The notes under the pieces are model-generated. The model ran no database searches. It had not been told where the DNA came from and saw only the letters and a program-made list of their open reading frames with translations. Position numbers and translations under genes: made by a program. This document shows positions 1 through 12,300 of a DNA stretch of 64,000 nt, piece by piece. The DNA comes from Myotis daubentonii (taxonomy: Eukaryota; Chordata; Mammalia; Chiroptera; Vespertilionidae): contig NC_081849.1 of NCBI RefSeq assembly GCF_963259705.1, forward strand, positions 57,880,093 through 57,944,092, read 5' to 3'. How positions within the stretch are numbered: the stretch's first letter is position 1; each line of letters starts with the position of its first letter.

Positions 1-385
1 TTTTACAGTACTTACAGTTAAACCAACACTGCAAGGGTTTAATACCTTTGAGTATTTTTCTCAGCAGGCTTGCTGCTTAATCCGTTTAATGTCAGAACAC
101 AAACCTTCTTATTCAAAGGGGGGAAGGACATTATTAGAGACTGCATTAGTGGCTTTCTTTCTGCTGGATAGAACCTTCCAATGTGGCAACATTTGTGCTT
201 TATTATTACTTCAATTTGTGTTCTGCTAATCATAAAAAAGGAAAGAGTTGGGATGCCAAATCCTCTTGAATTTTAGACATACATAAAAGAAAAATAGAAG
301 AATGAAAATTCTCTTTATATACAATCTAAAGCACTCTAGCAAGATTCAGATTGGTGTTTTTCTTAATATAAGTGTATGCTGACTC

Positions 386-512
386 TTTTTTGTTTTGTTT
401 TTTGGTGTGTGTGTTTTTTGTTTTGTGTGGGGGTTTTTTGTGTTGGTTTTTTTTGTTGTTGTTTTTTTGTTTGTTTGTTTTGTTTTGTTTTGTTTTTGTG
501 GTGGATGTGGTG
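386..512. repeat. T/G-rich low-complexity tract
   Basis: Almost only T and G, built from TTTTG and GTGT units, followed by a short GTGGTG run up to about 525. Confidence 0.85.
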
Positions 513-1892
513 GTAGTGGTGGTGACCGGCTTTAAAAGATCATGTTAAACATTGGCATAAATCTGTGTGCTCATAACATCTTAGTTTAAATAAATAAATA
601 TGGAAAATACATTATCTCACAAATATTTGAGAACCCTGAACTATTTATATTATAAAATAATCTGTTTGGTACTTCTTTCAATGCCCATGTACTCCAAAAT
701 AATTATTTGATTTCCATGCTTTTTTTTTTTTTTCAGAAGCACATCTACTCTATCTGATTTTTTATTTATAGACTGAGATAATCAGAATGGATTCAACCCA
801 AAGCAGGGACTAAAAGAATGTAAGAAATTGGTCCAAAAACTGGGAATAAATCGAATCCTTCTAACGCATTTCCATCAGGACTCCTTGGCTGTAAAGGCAG
901 ATGGGAAGTCAATCTATGTTCAGGCAGGAAAGAGGCTCAAATAAAGTTTAAAGTTTTACAAGGGAAATTCTTCCACCCTGCCTTAGGAGGGAAGGGTGGA
1001 GAACAGGACACTCCACCCTCAGCTACATCCCCTTGATTAATTATGTAACCAGATCTCCTTTATCATTATCAACTTACCAATCAGGTAATGGCAGATTTTC
1101 CCAATGCTTTGTATAGAGTTTAAGTAAGGAGTGTCCTGAGACCCTTACTTACTATACTTGTTCTGCATAGCATTGATGTGAACAGATCTAACTGAACATT
1201 TTCCCCAAGATTTGTAAAAAGCTACTGCTTTAGCATGTATGATTTACAGATATAAATACTGGTTATGGATGCATTATAAAAGTTTACCACAAGTCAAGGA
1301 GTATATTATATGCAAGCAAGTTGATAAAGAAGATATTTCAAATTTACAGTTTTAAGAATAAGTAAAAATATTTATAAGGTATTAGAAACTATTAGCATTT
1401 TAGTCTATATAACTGACTGGTGACTACAACAAAGTGAATAATTTGTGGTTAGTATAAACCAGCTATATTTTTAAGATGCACAACTATCTACACATATATT
1501 CTTCAGCCACAGATGCTGAAAATGAGGGTTTGGGCTTCTAAGTTTGTTTTTAACCTGGAGGAGTGCAGAAATCTCACTTGAGTTGTCTTTCACTCATCAT
1601 CCATCTGTTTCCTGGAATACCAAGGGTTAGAGCAAGTTCTAAAGCTTTATCTTATGTAAGCACTGGGTGATTAATATACCAGACCTGGCCCCACCTCTCA
1701 GTGAAACAGTTATCAGGCTTCAGATAATGATGTTGTCTCTGAATTTTTAAACTTGAGGGTAAATGGCGATTTGTTTTCACTCTTATTGTTTTCTCTTTTT
1801 ATTGGGAAAAATGTCAACATATGGAAAAGTTGAAAGAATAATACAATAAATACTTGAAAACCCTTCACAATTGTGTATGAATGTATAAATAT

Positions 1893-1894
<2 letters not shown>

Positions 1895-1932
<38 letters not shown>
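1895..1932. repeat. (GT)19 microsatellite
   Basis: Uninterrupted dinucleotide run directly visible. Confidence 0.95.
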
Positions 1933-1934
<2 letters not shown>

Positions 1935-2808
1935 CTTTTGCTAGACCATTCTTAAGTTACCAGTACCAGGATATTTCACATTTAAATGTTGCAGCATGCA
2001 TTTCCTGAGAATAAGAATTTTTCTCCTATATGACCACAGTATAATACCCCCCAAAATCCTAATACCCAGGCCACACCCTATATCAATTACATCAAGGTCT
2101 CTGGAAGGCATCATTATTTTTTAAAGCTCCCAGCTGATGTACAACAAAGTTAAGCCCCACTGTCTACAATTGTGAAAATTCAAGTTAAACATTTTCAAGA
2201 ACACGTTTTATTTTTTAATGTACATAAGAATGTGCTAGTCTCTTGAACAGATCTAAATTATAGTTTTCAAATCAGTGTCACAATAATGTACTTGTCCTTA
2301 AGTTTTTCATATTATGTTAATGTAATTTTATTCACTGAGGCCACACCAGCCCAGCTTTCTTTTTAAATATTTCTTTAATATAAATGTATTTGAACTTTAC
2401 TTTAGTTTCTTCTTCATCATGATTTAAAATGCATAAAATAAATTTTGTTATGTGGATCCTAAATACCTATATATAGATAAAGCTAAAAGGCTTTTATATG
2501 TACAACAATTTTATACATATATATATTATTTGATAAAATGGTTAATAAATCACTTTATCTTAGTATGTGAAACATAAAGCTTCTTTGTAACATTTCTTAT
2601 AATCAAATTTCACATTTATAATAAAAAGGGTCCAGCAAGCAAAAACCAGAATGAAGGGGTTAGCTATACCAAACCTCCCCAAACTTTTCCAGCTCATGGC
2701 ACTTTTAGTGTTCCAGTAATTTTCCATGGCGTGGCATGCTGAAAGAAACACAAATCAGTACTACTCACTAACTAGTTATGTCCAAACTTATTATATATGT
2801 CTATTCTT

Positions 2809-3029
2809 TTTTTAAAAAATATATATATTTTATTGATTTTTTACAGAGAGGAAGGGAGAGAGATAGTTAGAAACATCGATGAGAGAGAAACATCGATCAG
2901 CTGCCTCCTGCACATCTCCCACCAGGGATGTGCCCGCAACCCAGGTGCATGCCCTTGACCAGAATCGAACCTGGGACCCTTCAGTCCGCAGGCCGATGCT
3001 CTATCCACTGAGCCAAACCGGTTTTGGCG
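2809..3029 (-). mobile_element. VES SINE (bat tRNA-derived SINE)
   Basis: The minus strand carries the tRNA-like head with GGCTCAGTGGATAGAGC and the B-box-like GGTTCGATTCTGG. It ends in a T-rich/TA tail on the plus strand. A target duplication ATATGTCTATTCTT is present at 2795-2808 and 3030-3043, so the copy is full length. Confidence 0.95.
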
Positions 3030-3441
3030 ATATGTCTATTCTTACAACTTAGTAGCTGTTTAAAAAAAATAATACACATACATTTTTTGAAAGTTTATTT
3101 CATTCTTAACAGGATATGCATGTCTGGTTGGCACTTTATAACTTCTCAGAACCTGGAATTGGATTGGAAACCACTACCCTTGTTTCCTGTTCTGTGATCC
3201 TTGTGTTTTATAATAGCAACTTACAAAAACCCAGCCTCACAAAGGTGTGATGTCATCAATGGGTATGATTTAATGGTGAGCTTCTTTGAACTACCTGGAG
3301 CTAATGACTTGCATCATTTTTAGCGAATATCATTGGATTGCCCTTGAAAAATTTAAATGTCCCAGGATGATGCCCCTTGGTGTTGGCTGTGGCACCTTTG
3401 GAGTGCCTCAGTACACACTTTGTAAAGCATTCTCTAAAATA

Positions 3442-3595
3442 TCTATAATAATAAAAGGGTAATATGCTAATTAGACCAAATGTCCTTCCAGACATCCTTC
3501 CTTCCAGACAAAGTCGCAGTGGGCGGGGGCCACAGCAGCTGTGGGCAGGGGCCGGGGCCAAGGCCTTGCACTAATTTCATGCATTGGGCCTCTAG
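3442..3595 (+). mobile_element. Short non-autonomous Helitron (HeliBat type)
   Basis: Starts with TCTATAATAATAAAAGGGTA after an A and ends in GCATTGGGCCTCTAG before a T, the A|T insertion rule of Helitrons. A TGCA-based hairpin precedes the CTAG. At 154 bp it is the smallest in the window. Confidence 0.88.
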
Positions 3596-3779
3596 TTGAC
3601 TATACTTATAATGTGTGAATCTAGTATGTAAAAGAATATGAGTGAAATAGATCATTCTGAGGGCCTGGGGTAAGGAGCTGCAGGATTGAAGAGGAGATAA
3701 AAATTGTGATAAATGTTCTATCTGCATGCAATACCATTTCCTCCCAACTTTACTTAAATAAAAATGCCTACCCATGCTT

Positions 3780-4010
3780 CAGAATTCTGCCCAAGCTCGT
3801 TCAGGCCAACCTCCCCTAACCAAGTCAAATTCACCTGTTCTATTCTCAGAGTACTCATTTTCTAGCACTTATCACAGTTACAATTATGCATTCATTTGCA
3901 TAGCTACTTAATCCTTGTGTCTCCCATTGGAATGTAAGCTCTAAGAGGGTAGGAATGTGTCTGATACTACCATTGTTTCCCAGTGTTTGTGGGCTTGCTA
4001 CTCCATAAAC
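3780..4010 (+). mobile_element. L2 LINE 3'-end fragment
   Basis: Resembles the L2 3' end (TAGCACTTATCACAGTTA, then GGAATGTAAGCTCTAAGAGG). Old and diverged. Confidence 0.6.
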
Positions 4011-4394
4011 ACTGAACTCCCCTGTATGCACTGTCGTCTTTGGGAAGTTGCTCCATCCTTTGCCTTACACTGAAAGCTGGCTCTCTCTGAGGCGATCATT
4101 GTCCTAACATTTGGGACGTTCTCCCAAATGGTGCCTAATTATTTTCTCTCATCACACATCCACGACATAGTGTTGATGTCCACCTGGTTCCCTGTTACCA
4201 TTCCCAGATCCCCTTTACTTTATAGTTTGCAAAGTTAAAATATAAAACAAACCCATCAACCATAAAACACACCTGTTTCTTTGTAGCTCATGCTATAATA
4301 CTCGCCCCCCGCCCCCATCACAACAATTTTGTCTTTCTGATCCTAAATTCCCAGCCTATACATTTCATCCACCACCGTCCTTATCCCCAGCTTC

Positions 4395-4500
4395 TGTACA
4401 GCAATGCTCCTCAAACTTGATGTACATTTGACTCACCTGGGAGATCTTGTTAAAGTTAGACTCTGGCTTGGTAAGGACATCCAGAGAAGTTGTGGACCAC
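4395..4500 (+). mobile_element. MER5-like hAT-Charlie fragment
   Basis: CTCCTCAAACTTGATGTACA followed by CACCTGGGAGATCTTGTTAA, the pattern of the MER5 family start. 3' part missing. Confidence 0.5.
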
Positions 4501-4734
4501 TGTGAAGAGTGAAGCAATAGATGACCTATTTCTGCTTTATGTAACCTACTAAAGTCCTGATTTCCTGTTTGTGCTTTGGCACCAATCCCTCCTGTCTTCC
4601 TTGCACAGCAAATCTCAATTTCTCTCCTCTCTCTCAACTGCTTAAGTATATCACCCACTAAAAAAAATAAAAAAAATAAAAAATAAAAATTAACTCTTTA
4701 CGCCCCCTAGCTACCATTTTAGGTCCCTCTCTTT

Positions 4735-5935
4735 CACAGCCAAAGTTTTCAAAAGAGAAATTGTGTTTGCCAACATCATTTCATCTCTACTTCTATCTGA
4801 ATTGCAGGTCCATTCACCCACCAAGATAGAGTCACAAAAGTCACCAATGACTCCATGTTGAAAAGTCAAAACATATATTTTCAGTTCTCATTTTATTGGA
4901 ACCTCTCAACAGCATTCAATACTGTTAACCACTCCTGACATTTCTCTATCTTGTCCTCTATGCCACAGTAGCCCCCTTATTTTCCTGTTACCAATCTAGC
5001 AACTCTTTTTTGTTGGTTTTGCAGGACCAACAAAAAGTAATGCATTATCTCCTATCCACAGATTAGATATAACATATTAAAGTTCTTTTGGGGCCCAGTC
5101 TTTCTTTTTTAGTATATATTCACACCCTATAACTTCGATGCTCTTGCCACCTAAATGTAAATGACTTCTGAATCTGTCTCCAGCTTATACACCTTCTTTG
5201 AGTTACAAACCTGTATGTGCTGTGGTCTACTTGACACTGTCTCTTAGATGTCTCATAGGTAAGAAATCCAAAGCTGAGTTAATAATTTCTCACCAGTACA
5301 TTCCATTATCACATAACCAGACATAGTCCAAAAAACTTACATTTTTGACACCTGCCTCTGTCTTCACTATCATCTATCTGCTCCGTTTTCCAAGACCTCC
5401 CAAATACCTTTGGAATCTATTTAGTTTTCTTTATCTCCACAATCACCTCCACCTCAGCATCAGTAATTGCCACCTCTTGGCTGGGCTACTGTAAATAGTT
5501 TTCTATGGATTATTACTTCCATCCATTCTACTCTGCTCCTCCCTCTTTAAACTGCTCTTCACACAATATGGTATTTTTTTTGAAACACAAGTATTATCAT
5601 TTGTGCCCTTCTCCCCTGATCATGTTTTAGTCCCTTATACCTGCTAGCCTCCTGCCTGAAGGGACATCGCTTTACTGTTTCACTGGCTTGGAAAGCTCTT
5701 CCCCTCTGTCTTCTAGCTAAGCCGACTTTATCCTTCAAACCTCAGCTTAATCATCAGTTTTGGGGGAAAGTCTCTTTTCACCTCAATGAGTAAGTCAAAC
5801 CGATCTACTAGAAAATCATATTGAGTCATGTACTTCTCCATGGCATTCACCAAGAGCAATGTCACTTTCTGTTTTTATTCACCATTGTCTCCACAGTCCT
5901 AGCACAATTCCTGGCACATTGGGAGTTACCACCCA
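4735..5935 (+). mobile_element. L2 LINE, ORF2 part to near 3' end (decayed)
   Basis: Contains the diverged L2 phrase CAGCATTCAATACTGTTAAC at about 4911, later a ctccagctta/cacctagtt-like region, and the end phrase CCTAGCACAATTCCTGGCAC near 5900. Many stops; no coding capacity remains. Confidence 0.65.
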
Positions 5936-6339
5936 AAACATCTCTTGATTTAATGAGTAGAGGGGATAGTTTCAGGCCAGGAATCCCAAATGGTATGGCA
6001 TTTAGCTGGGCATGTTCTCTCTAATATTATTGAAGAATAAGGCAGAGGGAGATAAATTATGAATATCGCAAAGAACAAAATGTCTAGTATTTGCTGGAAT
6101 ATTTAGATGTAAGTTGTAGGGGAACTGAAGATGATTCATGGGCTGATCAGGAGAATGGCAGAGCCAATGAAAAAGTTTCAGCTAAAGACAATGAATTTAA
6201 TGTATTGATACACAGAATTTGAGATAAACAAGACATAGCAGGTGGGAATGGCTTATACATTTTAAAATTTAGGAATGGACATGGTGTGAAATGTCACCCA
6301 GACATCTTAACCTGGATGCCCTTTAGCTCCTGACAAGCG

Positions 6340-6800
6340 AACATACTCCTCTGTGTTCACTATCTCGGTTAACAGCACCGAGAGTCAGGAATCTTGGAGT
6401 CTTTTAAGATAGCTCTCTCTTCCTCTATGACCTTATTCTTTTCTATCATCTATATTTTCTATCTTTTGCCCATTCCACTGCCACTCCCATGGACTTACAC
6501 CTGCATTATGTCAACAAATCCCTAACTACTCTCTCTGCAACCAGTCTTCGTTTCCTGTCATCCAGTTTTCACTTTCTTTCCCAGTGACAGAATGTCACTT
6601 TCCTGCTAGACATCTTTGAAAAGCTTTTGTTGCATAGGGAATAAAACCTAGGCCCTCTATCAAGGCCTTATGATTTGACCCTAACATTGCTGGACGTCCC
6701 TTCCAGCCCCTCTGTCCAGCTATAGCAGACTACTTACTGTCTCCCAGTGTCTCCGCTTCCCTCTTCTTGCTTCCCTCCTTTCAGCCCAGTTGAAATCTGA
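6340..6800 (+). mobile_element. L2 LINE fragment
   Basis: Phrases such as TCTTGGAGTCTTTTAAGATA and CCTCTATCAAGGCCTTATGA correspond to L2 ORF2 3' sequence. Diverged and non-coding. The rest of 5940-7150 shows nothing I can name. Confidence 0.55.
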
Positions 6801-7203
6801 CTACGAATAGCAAAAGCGATTCTGGCTGGGGGAAAGCAGTTATGAAGTATAGAGACCAAAAACAAACACACACACACAAAAAGCCAAGGAAACTCCTAGC
6901 TCTTAGATTCCAACTCTGTGGCCTTCTAAAGCCTTCCCCTCTGGTTACCTGCCGGCTCACAGCAATGAATTCTTAGCCTAAAGTAGAGGTGAGTCACTGC
7001 CTCTCCTGTAGGTGAAGTTAAGCTCACCCTTTGGCACGTCTGTCCTTAAGCTCGTCTTTGGCACGACTATCTCTTAGATCGCCTAGCTACAAAGAGTTCG
7101 GCTACGCACAATTTGTGATTACACCTTTTCCAGGGCTGAACTGTGACCACAGAAGCCACCCCTTGACCTCAAGAGCATGGCGACTAGGGGCCGCCGTTAC
7201 GTC

Positions 7204-7218
7204 TTACGTCATCACGTG
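7204..7218 (+). promoter_or_regulatory. CRE-like site next to an E-box
   Basis: TTACGTCA (7204-7211) is followed one base later by CACGTG (7213-7218), just upstream of the GC boxes. These match CREB/ATF and bHLH-type (USF/MYC/BMAL1) sites. Binding is inferred, not shown. Confidence 0.5.
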
Positions 7219-7251
7219 TGGGGAAGGTGGGGGCCCTTAAGGCGCTTTGGG

Positions 7252-7296
7252 GCGTGGTCAAGTCGGACGGGGCGGGGCTATACGGGACTGGGCGTG
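7252..7296 (+). promoter_or_regulatory. Two GCGTG dioxin-response-element cores overlapping GC boxes
   Basis: GCGTG, the core bound by AHR-ARNT, occurs at 7252-7256 and 7292-7296 (a third is near 7394), each within a GGGCGTGG context that also suits Sp/KLF factors. Cores this short are common in CpG islands, so autoregulation is only a possibility. Confidence 0.3.
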
Positions 7297-7963
7297 GCCA
7301 GAGAGGGGTCGGGGGCGCTTCAGCGATTCGGCAGGCGCGCGCGGCGGTGCGAGGCAGCGCCGCGAGGGTCCACTTGACGTCCGTCCTCGGGAGCGTGCCC
7401 TGGACCACCAGCTCGGACCCGGGGCAGCTGCGCAGCCGAGCGGAAGCCAGTGGCACAGGGAGTGGCGGCCGGAGCCCCAGCTCCACCGGCGCGAAGCACT
7501 CAGGATTGGGGAAGCCCCCGGAGTCGTGCGGCGGCGCCTCCCTCACCCAAGGGGCCGAGGCGACGGTCACGGTCACGGGGCGCGGCACTCCCGCGCGCGA
7601 CCTAGGCTGGGATTCCAAACCCGCGGCTCAGACTCCTCCCTCCCCCAGGCCGCCTCACCTGTGGGCAACGCCGCGCCGCCTCCGCCGGTGTAGACGGCAC
7701 CTGCGCCGCCTCGCCCACCGGTCTCCGCCCGTCGCCGCCCCCCCACCGCGGGCGCCAGGCCCAGGCAGCGCACCTGGACGCGCGGGGCTGCGGGAGCCGC
7801 GGCTCGGACGACGCGGCGCCTCCCCACCGCCCGGGAGGACGCAGGTGGAGCGAGCGCGGCTTCGTGGAGCCGGGCCCGCCGCCGCCGCCCCAGCCGCCGC
7901 GGGTCCCGGAGACCGGGCGGTCGGTGCCCGTGCCCGGAGAGGAATCGCGGGCGGCTGGGCACC

Positions 7964-8028
7964 ATGAACGGCAGCAGCGCCAACATCACCTACGCCAGCC
8001 GCAAGCGGAGAAAACCCGTGCAGAAAAC
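7964..8028 (+). CDS. AHR: AHR coding exon 1 (residues 1-21 plus 2 nt)
   Basis: Encodes the short N-terminus with the basic NLS RKRR at 13-16 and PVQKT. The donor GTGAGT starts at 8029 and splits the Thr22 codon (AC|C). The exon sits at the 3' edge of the CpG island, with A at -3 of the ATG. The third residue is Gly where human has Ser. Confidence 0.95.
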
Positions 8029-9294
8029 GTGAGTGTCGGTTCGAGCGCGTCTTCGCCGCGGAGGCTGGGCGCTCGGGCCCGCGGATGCGGGAGGCGCCCG
8101 CCCTTCGCTCCCAAATCCGGGCGGTCTGGGGATTAGGTCCAATCCTGACCCAGTGGAATCGAGATTCGGGGTCCGGGGGAGACACTCAGGCCTTGGGTTT
8201 TGCCCTTTTTAATCGTGGCATTTGCAGAGCGGCCCCGGTCCCCCGGTCCCAGGCACCGGCGCACACCCCCACCCACTTGCAGCTGTTTTCTCTCCTGTGG
8301 TCCTAATTTGTTGTCAGCTCTGCTCTGCCTGTGGGGCTGGTGGATTAGCTAACGTAAACTCGCCTGGAATCCCCTTCTACTCTTTAATGTCCTCTTAGGG
8401 CAGGGTCGAGGACGGTCATGATTCTCATTCGTGGCCGGACAGGGCAGGTGTTGCGCGCAGCTAAAGGCGCGCCACCTGCGCGAGGGGCTGGGTGCCTCCG
8501 GGGTCCTTTCTGGGCTCCAGCTACCGGCCTTCTGCCGGCCCTTACTGTTTGGAAGGAGTTTTGTAGCGCTCAGCGCGACCCTATCCTTGAAATGTATAGA
8601 GATGGTAGCAGGTAGGAGTGAATGTAGTGGGGAAGTAACAGTGGGGGAATTGTTTTTTTAGCTACTTTTTTTTTTTTTGAGAGTTTATCAGTTTTGCGGT
8701 AGTTGTAGGTTCTGTAAAAGTAACAGATTTGAAACTGGAAATTAGTGAAACAGACGTTTTCAATCTTGGTAACTTTCTCTAATCCCCTTTCCCCTACTCC
8801 AGAGTTTTGTCAATTCTAATAGAGTGATTACAAACACATTTTTTGTTTGTTTGTTTTGGTGGGATATTTGTGTGCGATGGCAAATACTTGAACATTTTTT
8901 TTTTCAGAAAAATAAATCCATGTTTGAGACATTTACTTTTGTGAGTTGGCTGTATGTGCATGTTTATTCCTATTGTCTCTGAGTTAACTTTGCTTTACAT
9001 TTTTCAAATTTTCATAAACAATTTTAAGAACACAAAGTTGATTCAGAGCCAATTAGAAGTATGTTATGCACTTTGTTTAAAACTTAATTTAGGTCACAAA
9101 TTCAAATCAGTAAAACAGTTTAAGATTTATATTTAAAACCACTGATTAAAAGTTTCATTATTCTGGAGTTTTATTTTTCTTTCAGAATTTTAATCTGAAG
9201 ATCATAGTTCTTCAGATCTAGATTTGACATTAACAGGATATATATGTATACACACACATATATATACATATATATGTATATATATGTGTGTGTG

Positions 9295-9370
<76 letters not shown>

Positions 9371-12300
9371 TTATAACTTGAAAGTCTTAGCCTGAAGTGT
9401 GTCTGACATTAGGAATACTGCCGAGTCAGCAATTTTCTCTCTTGGCAGTTCTGTGACATTGATTTACTAGCTTGCATTTTGTGGAGTGATTTCTTTTTTT
9501 AAAAACATTTAAAAAATGTTTTATTGATTTTTTACAGAGAGGAAGGGAGAGGGATAGAGAGTTAGAAACATCGATGAGAAAGAAGCATTGATCAGCTGCC
9601 TCTTGCACACCCCCTACTGGGGAAGTGCCCACAACCAAGGTACATGCCCTTGACCAGAATCAAACCTGGGACCCTTCAGTCCGCAGGCCGACGCTCTATC
9701 CACTGAGCCAAACCGGTTAGGGCTGGAGTGATTTCTTGTATGGAAATGTATTTGTCTAGTTTGACTTTGTTCTTGGGTAAAATTGAGAGGCATTGCAAAT
9801 GTCTGTTTCATGTAGCTATTGTACACTTAAATTATAATACTGTGGGGCCTTGACTTACAAGTGTCCCGACTAACGAGTTTTTTGAGATACCAGCTGTCTC
9901 TCGGCTGATTTTTTGCATTGAGTTGACAGAGTAATTTGAGTTAACGAGCTCCTTAACGAGCTCCATCTCCGAAGGAATTAAACTCGTAAGTCAAGGCCCC
10001 ACTGTGTATGTATCATGGGCTTGATGTGTGTAGCCATAAAACTTGAAGATCTCCCTAATGGATTTTTAAGTTACTGAGTTCATGTCAGTGTGTTACATAA
10101 GGACCTAGATGACTTTTTAAAAAAGTCAGGTGCCTTATTTTTGTATTTATTATAAAGTTTAACATTCTGACTTTTAATTAACCTTTTATTAATGATTTTC
10201 CTTTTAAACGTTACATTTTCCTTTTATTTAAGATGTACCTTCTACTTTATCTTACTATTTTAATATACGTTCTAAGACTTTACTATATTTGTATTTGATG
10301 GTCTCTTGTAATACAGTGTTGGCTAATGCATTTCCACATTACCCTTATTTAGTTAGTATATGTTTGTCAGATCTTTATTGAGCACCATGCATTACTTCTA
10401 GTCATATAAATGCCTTAAAATGTCACTGCATTGCTCCATAAGAAAAGCGTAGTGTTGACATTTATAGAATCATGTGAAATTGTTTATAAATTATTTTTAA
10501 CCAGAATGAAAAATGGTTAGCTTTATAATGCAGTTAATCAAAGTTCATTTTAGGAATGCAGCCATTAAACCTAATATTAAGTTTAATATTTTTTTTAGTT
10601 AAATTAATAGTTTGTAGCTAATGAAGTTAAATATATGTAACATTGTCAGAAAAATACATCTTGTTTGAGCTGAAAATACTATTAAGATTTAACGTTGATC
10701 CTTTAAGTGAAAGCCATTTTAATTTACTTAAAGAGAAAAGATGTTATAGCATACATATAGAAATGATAAGATGCCCATTTAAATATACAATTCCATAAAA
10801 ATTTGGAATTAAATATGTGACAATTTTAACTTGAAGCTCTTCCAATCTTCAATTGAATTAATTAAACAAGATAACTCCCTCTAGTGGCAATTGAAATTTA
10901 TCTTTATTGTAGGAAATGCATCCTAGATGTGTTTATTTTAATCCCACTGAAATATGTTGTATATAGTAGATGCTCAGTAAATGTTTCCTTTCTTTTCTGA
11001 GTAATTAAAGTTAGGAAATTAAAGGATCCGAAGCAGCCTTGCATCTGATCCATGTTGCTCCCTACCTTCAGAAAGACATTTTCACGATAACCTTAGGCAT
11101 AGCTTCTACTATAACTTTCCTTAAAATGTTGTTCCATACTTAACAACCCTCCTCAAAAAAAAATTACTTAAATTTTGTTCTTGTTTCATTTTTTTTTTTT
11201 GGAGATGATAACGTTTTATCCGTTTGTTTAATTATGTTGCCTCCTGGAGATAAATGAAATAGAATTTGTACCATTAAATAGAATCTGTTTTTCCCTAGTG
11301 ATAATAACTTTGGATATAGTTCTGTATTTTTGAAATTTTATTAATACAGATAAAGTTTTAGTGGTATTCCACTTACTATTGTATTATTTTTGGTACTGAC
11401 TTGGCAAAAGGAGTGCTGAGTAAATGACTTCTACCCTTAGAAGTGCTATCAGCAGTAGTGGTGAGTAAACCAGCCATCAAGAACTGGAAATGACTTGTGA
11501 GCCTTAGCTGATCATTTGCACTTTGTTAACATATTTGTACTGTTACTATAAAACAAAAGCATTGTCTTCCTTGCTGCTTGTTCTAAGTTGCTGTTCATTC
11601 TATGTAAATCCCAGGAACCTCATTTAGATAATACCTCCTTAGCTAAATAAAATTATGCAATGTTTTCCTGAAAATGTTTCATACAAATGTAGTATGATAC
11701 CATTTTCCAAGTAGCCTCTAAAATAAAAGGATGTCTTTTCTGTAACATAATTTTTTCTCCACCATAAGTTTTCTTTCAAATGGCTTTATTTAGATAGCTT
11801 TTACATAGTGGCTATCGAGGCTCTTACATATTGGAACTATAAAATAAGTAAGTGAAAATGCTTAGTTATCAGTAACATTTATAAAAATGTCAGGAAGATG
11901 AAACAATGAGATATAAATGGAAAGAGTACTAGGTCTAAACTAAAAGATAGGTCTATTTTTTTTTGTTTTTATAGATTTGGGCAAATTCTTGACCAACGTC
12001 GCAGGCTAGTCAAAACCTAAAACTAAAATGCCACTCTCACAACTAAAATTAGCAGAACAAAATCATTTTATAAAGTGTAAAGACAGCTAAAGATATAAAT
12101 TAAACAGAAACATAATTCTATTCTTTAAATAATTTTAGCTTACATTATCCCAGAGCAATCAGTTCTCCTGTGAAACAGTAAGAGGCAGTATATGATTACG
12201 TTCTCAATTCTGGGTATGGTTCAAATGTGCTACTTCATTGGTGAATAAACTTACATAGTATATGCTTATTGATGTAAATAATTAAGACAATTACTTGCAA

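Larger units (their letters stand above)
1..2794. other. 5' flank without a gene
   Basis: AT-rich intergenic sequence with no credible coding exon. It holds a T/G-rich low-complexity tract (about 386-512), a GT microsatellite (1895-1932) and otherwise unassigned sequence. Confidence 0.7.
7180..8110. promoter_or_regulatory. AHR: CpG island containing the AHR promoter and 5' UTR
   Basis: A sharp shift from AT-rich flank to very GC- and CpG-dense sequence surrounds exon 1. No TATA box stands at a plausible distance. GC boxes are seen (GGGGCGGGGC at 7269-7278, GGGCGTGG near 7249 and 7290), as expected for the TATA-less, Sp1-driven AHR promoter known from mouse and human. The transcription start cannot be fixed from sequence; by comparison with the human 5' UTR of roughly 600 nt it should lie near 7,300-7,400. 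Long ORFs on both strands here are a by-product of the base composition. Confidence 0.8.

Noticed and set aside
7184..8185. Overlapping long ORFs on both strands (up to 249 codons) around AHR exon 1
   Set aside because: They lie in a CpG island where stop codons are rare, are rich in Arg, Pro, Ala and Gly, and resemble no protein family.
9614..9826. tRNA-like sequence in SINE heads as real tRNA genes
   Set aside because: The tRNA-like heads belong to VES SINE copies with tails and target duplications; they are not intact tRNAs.
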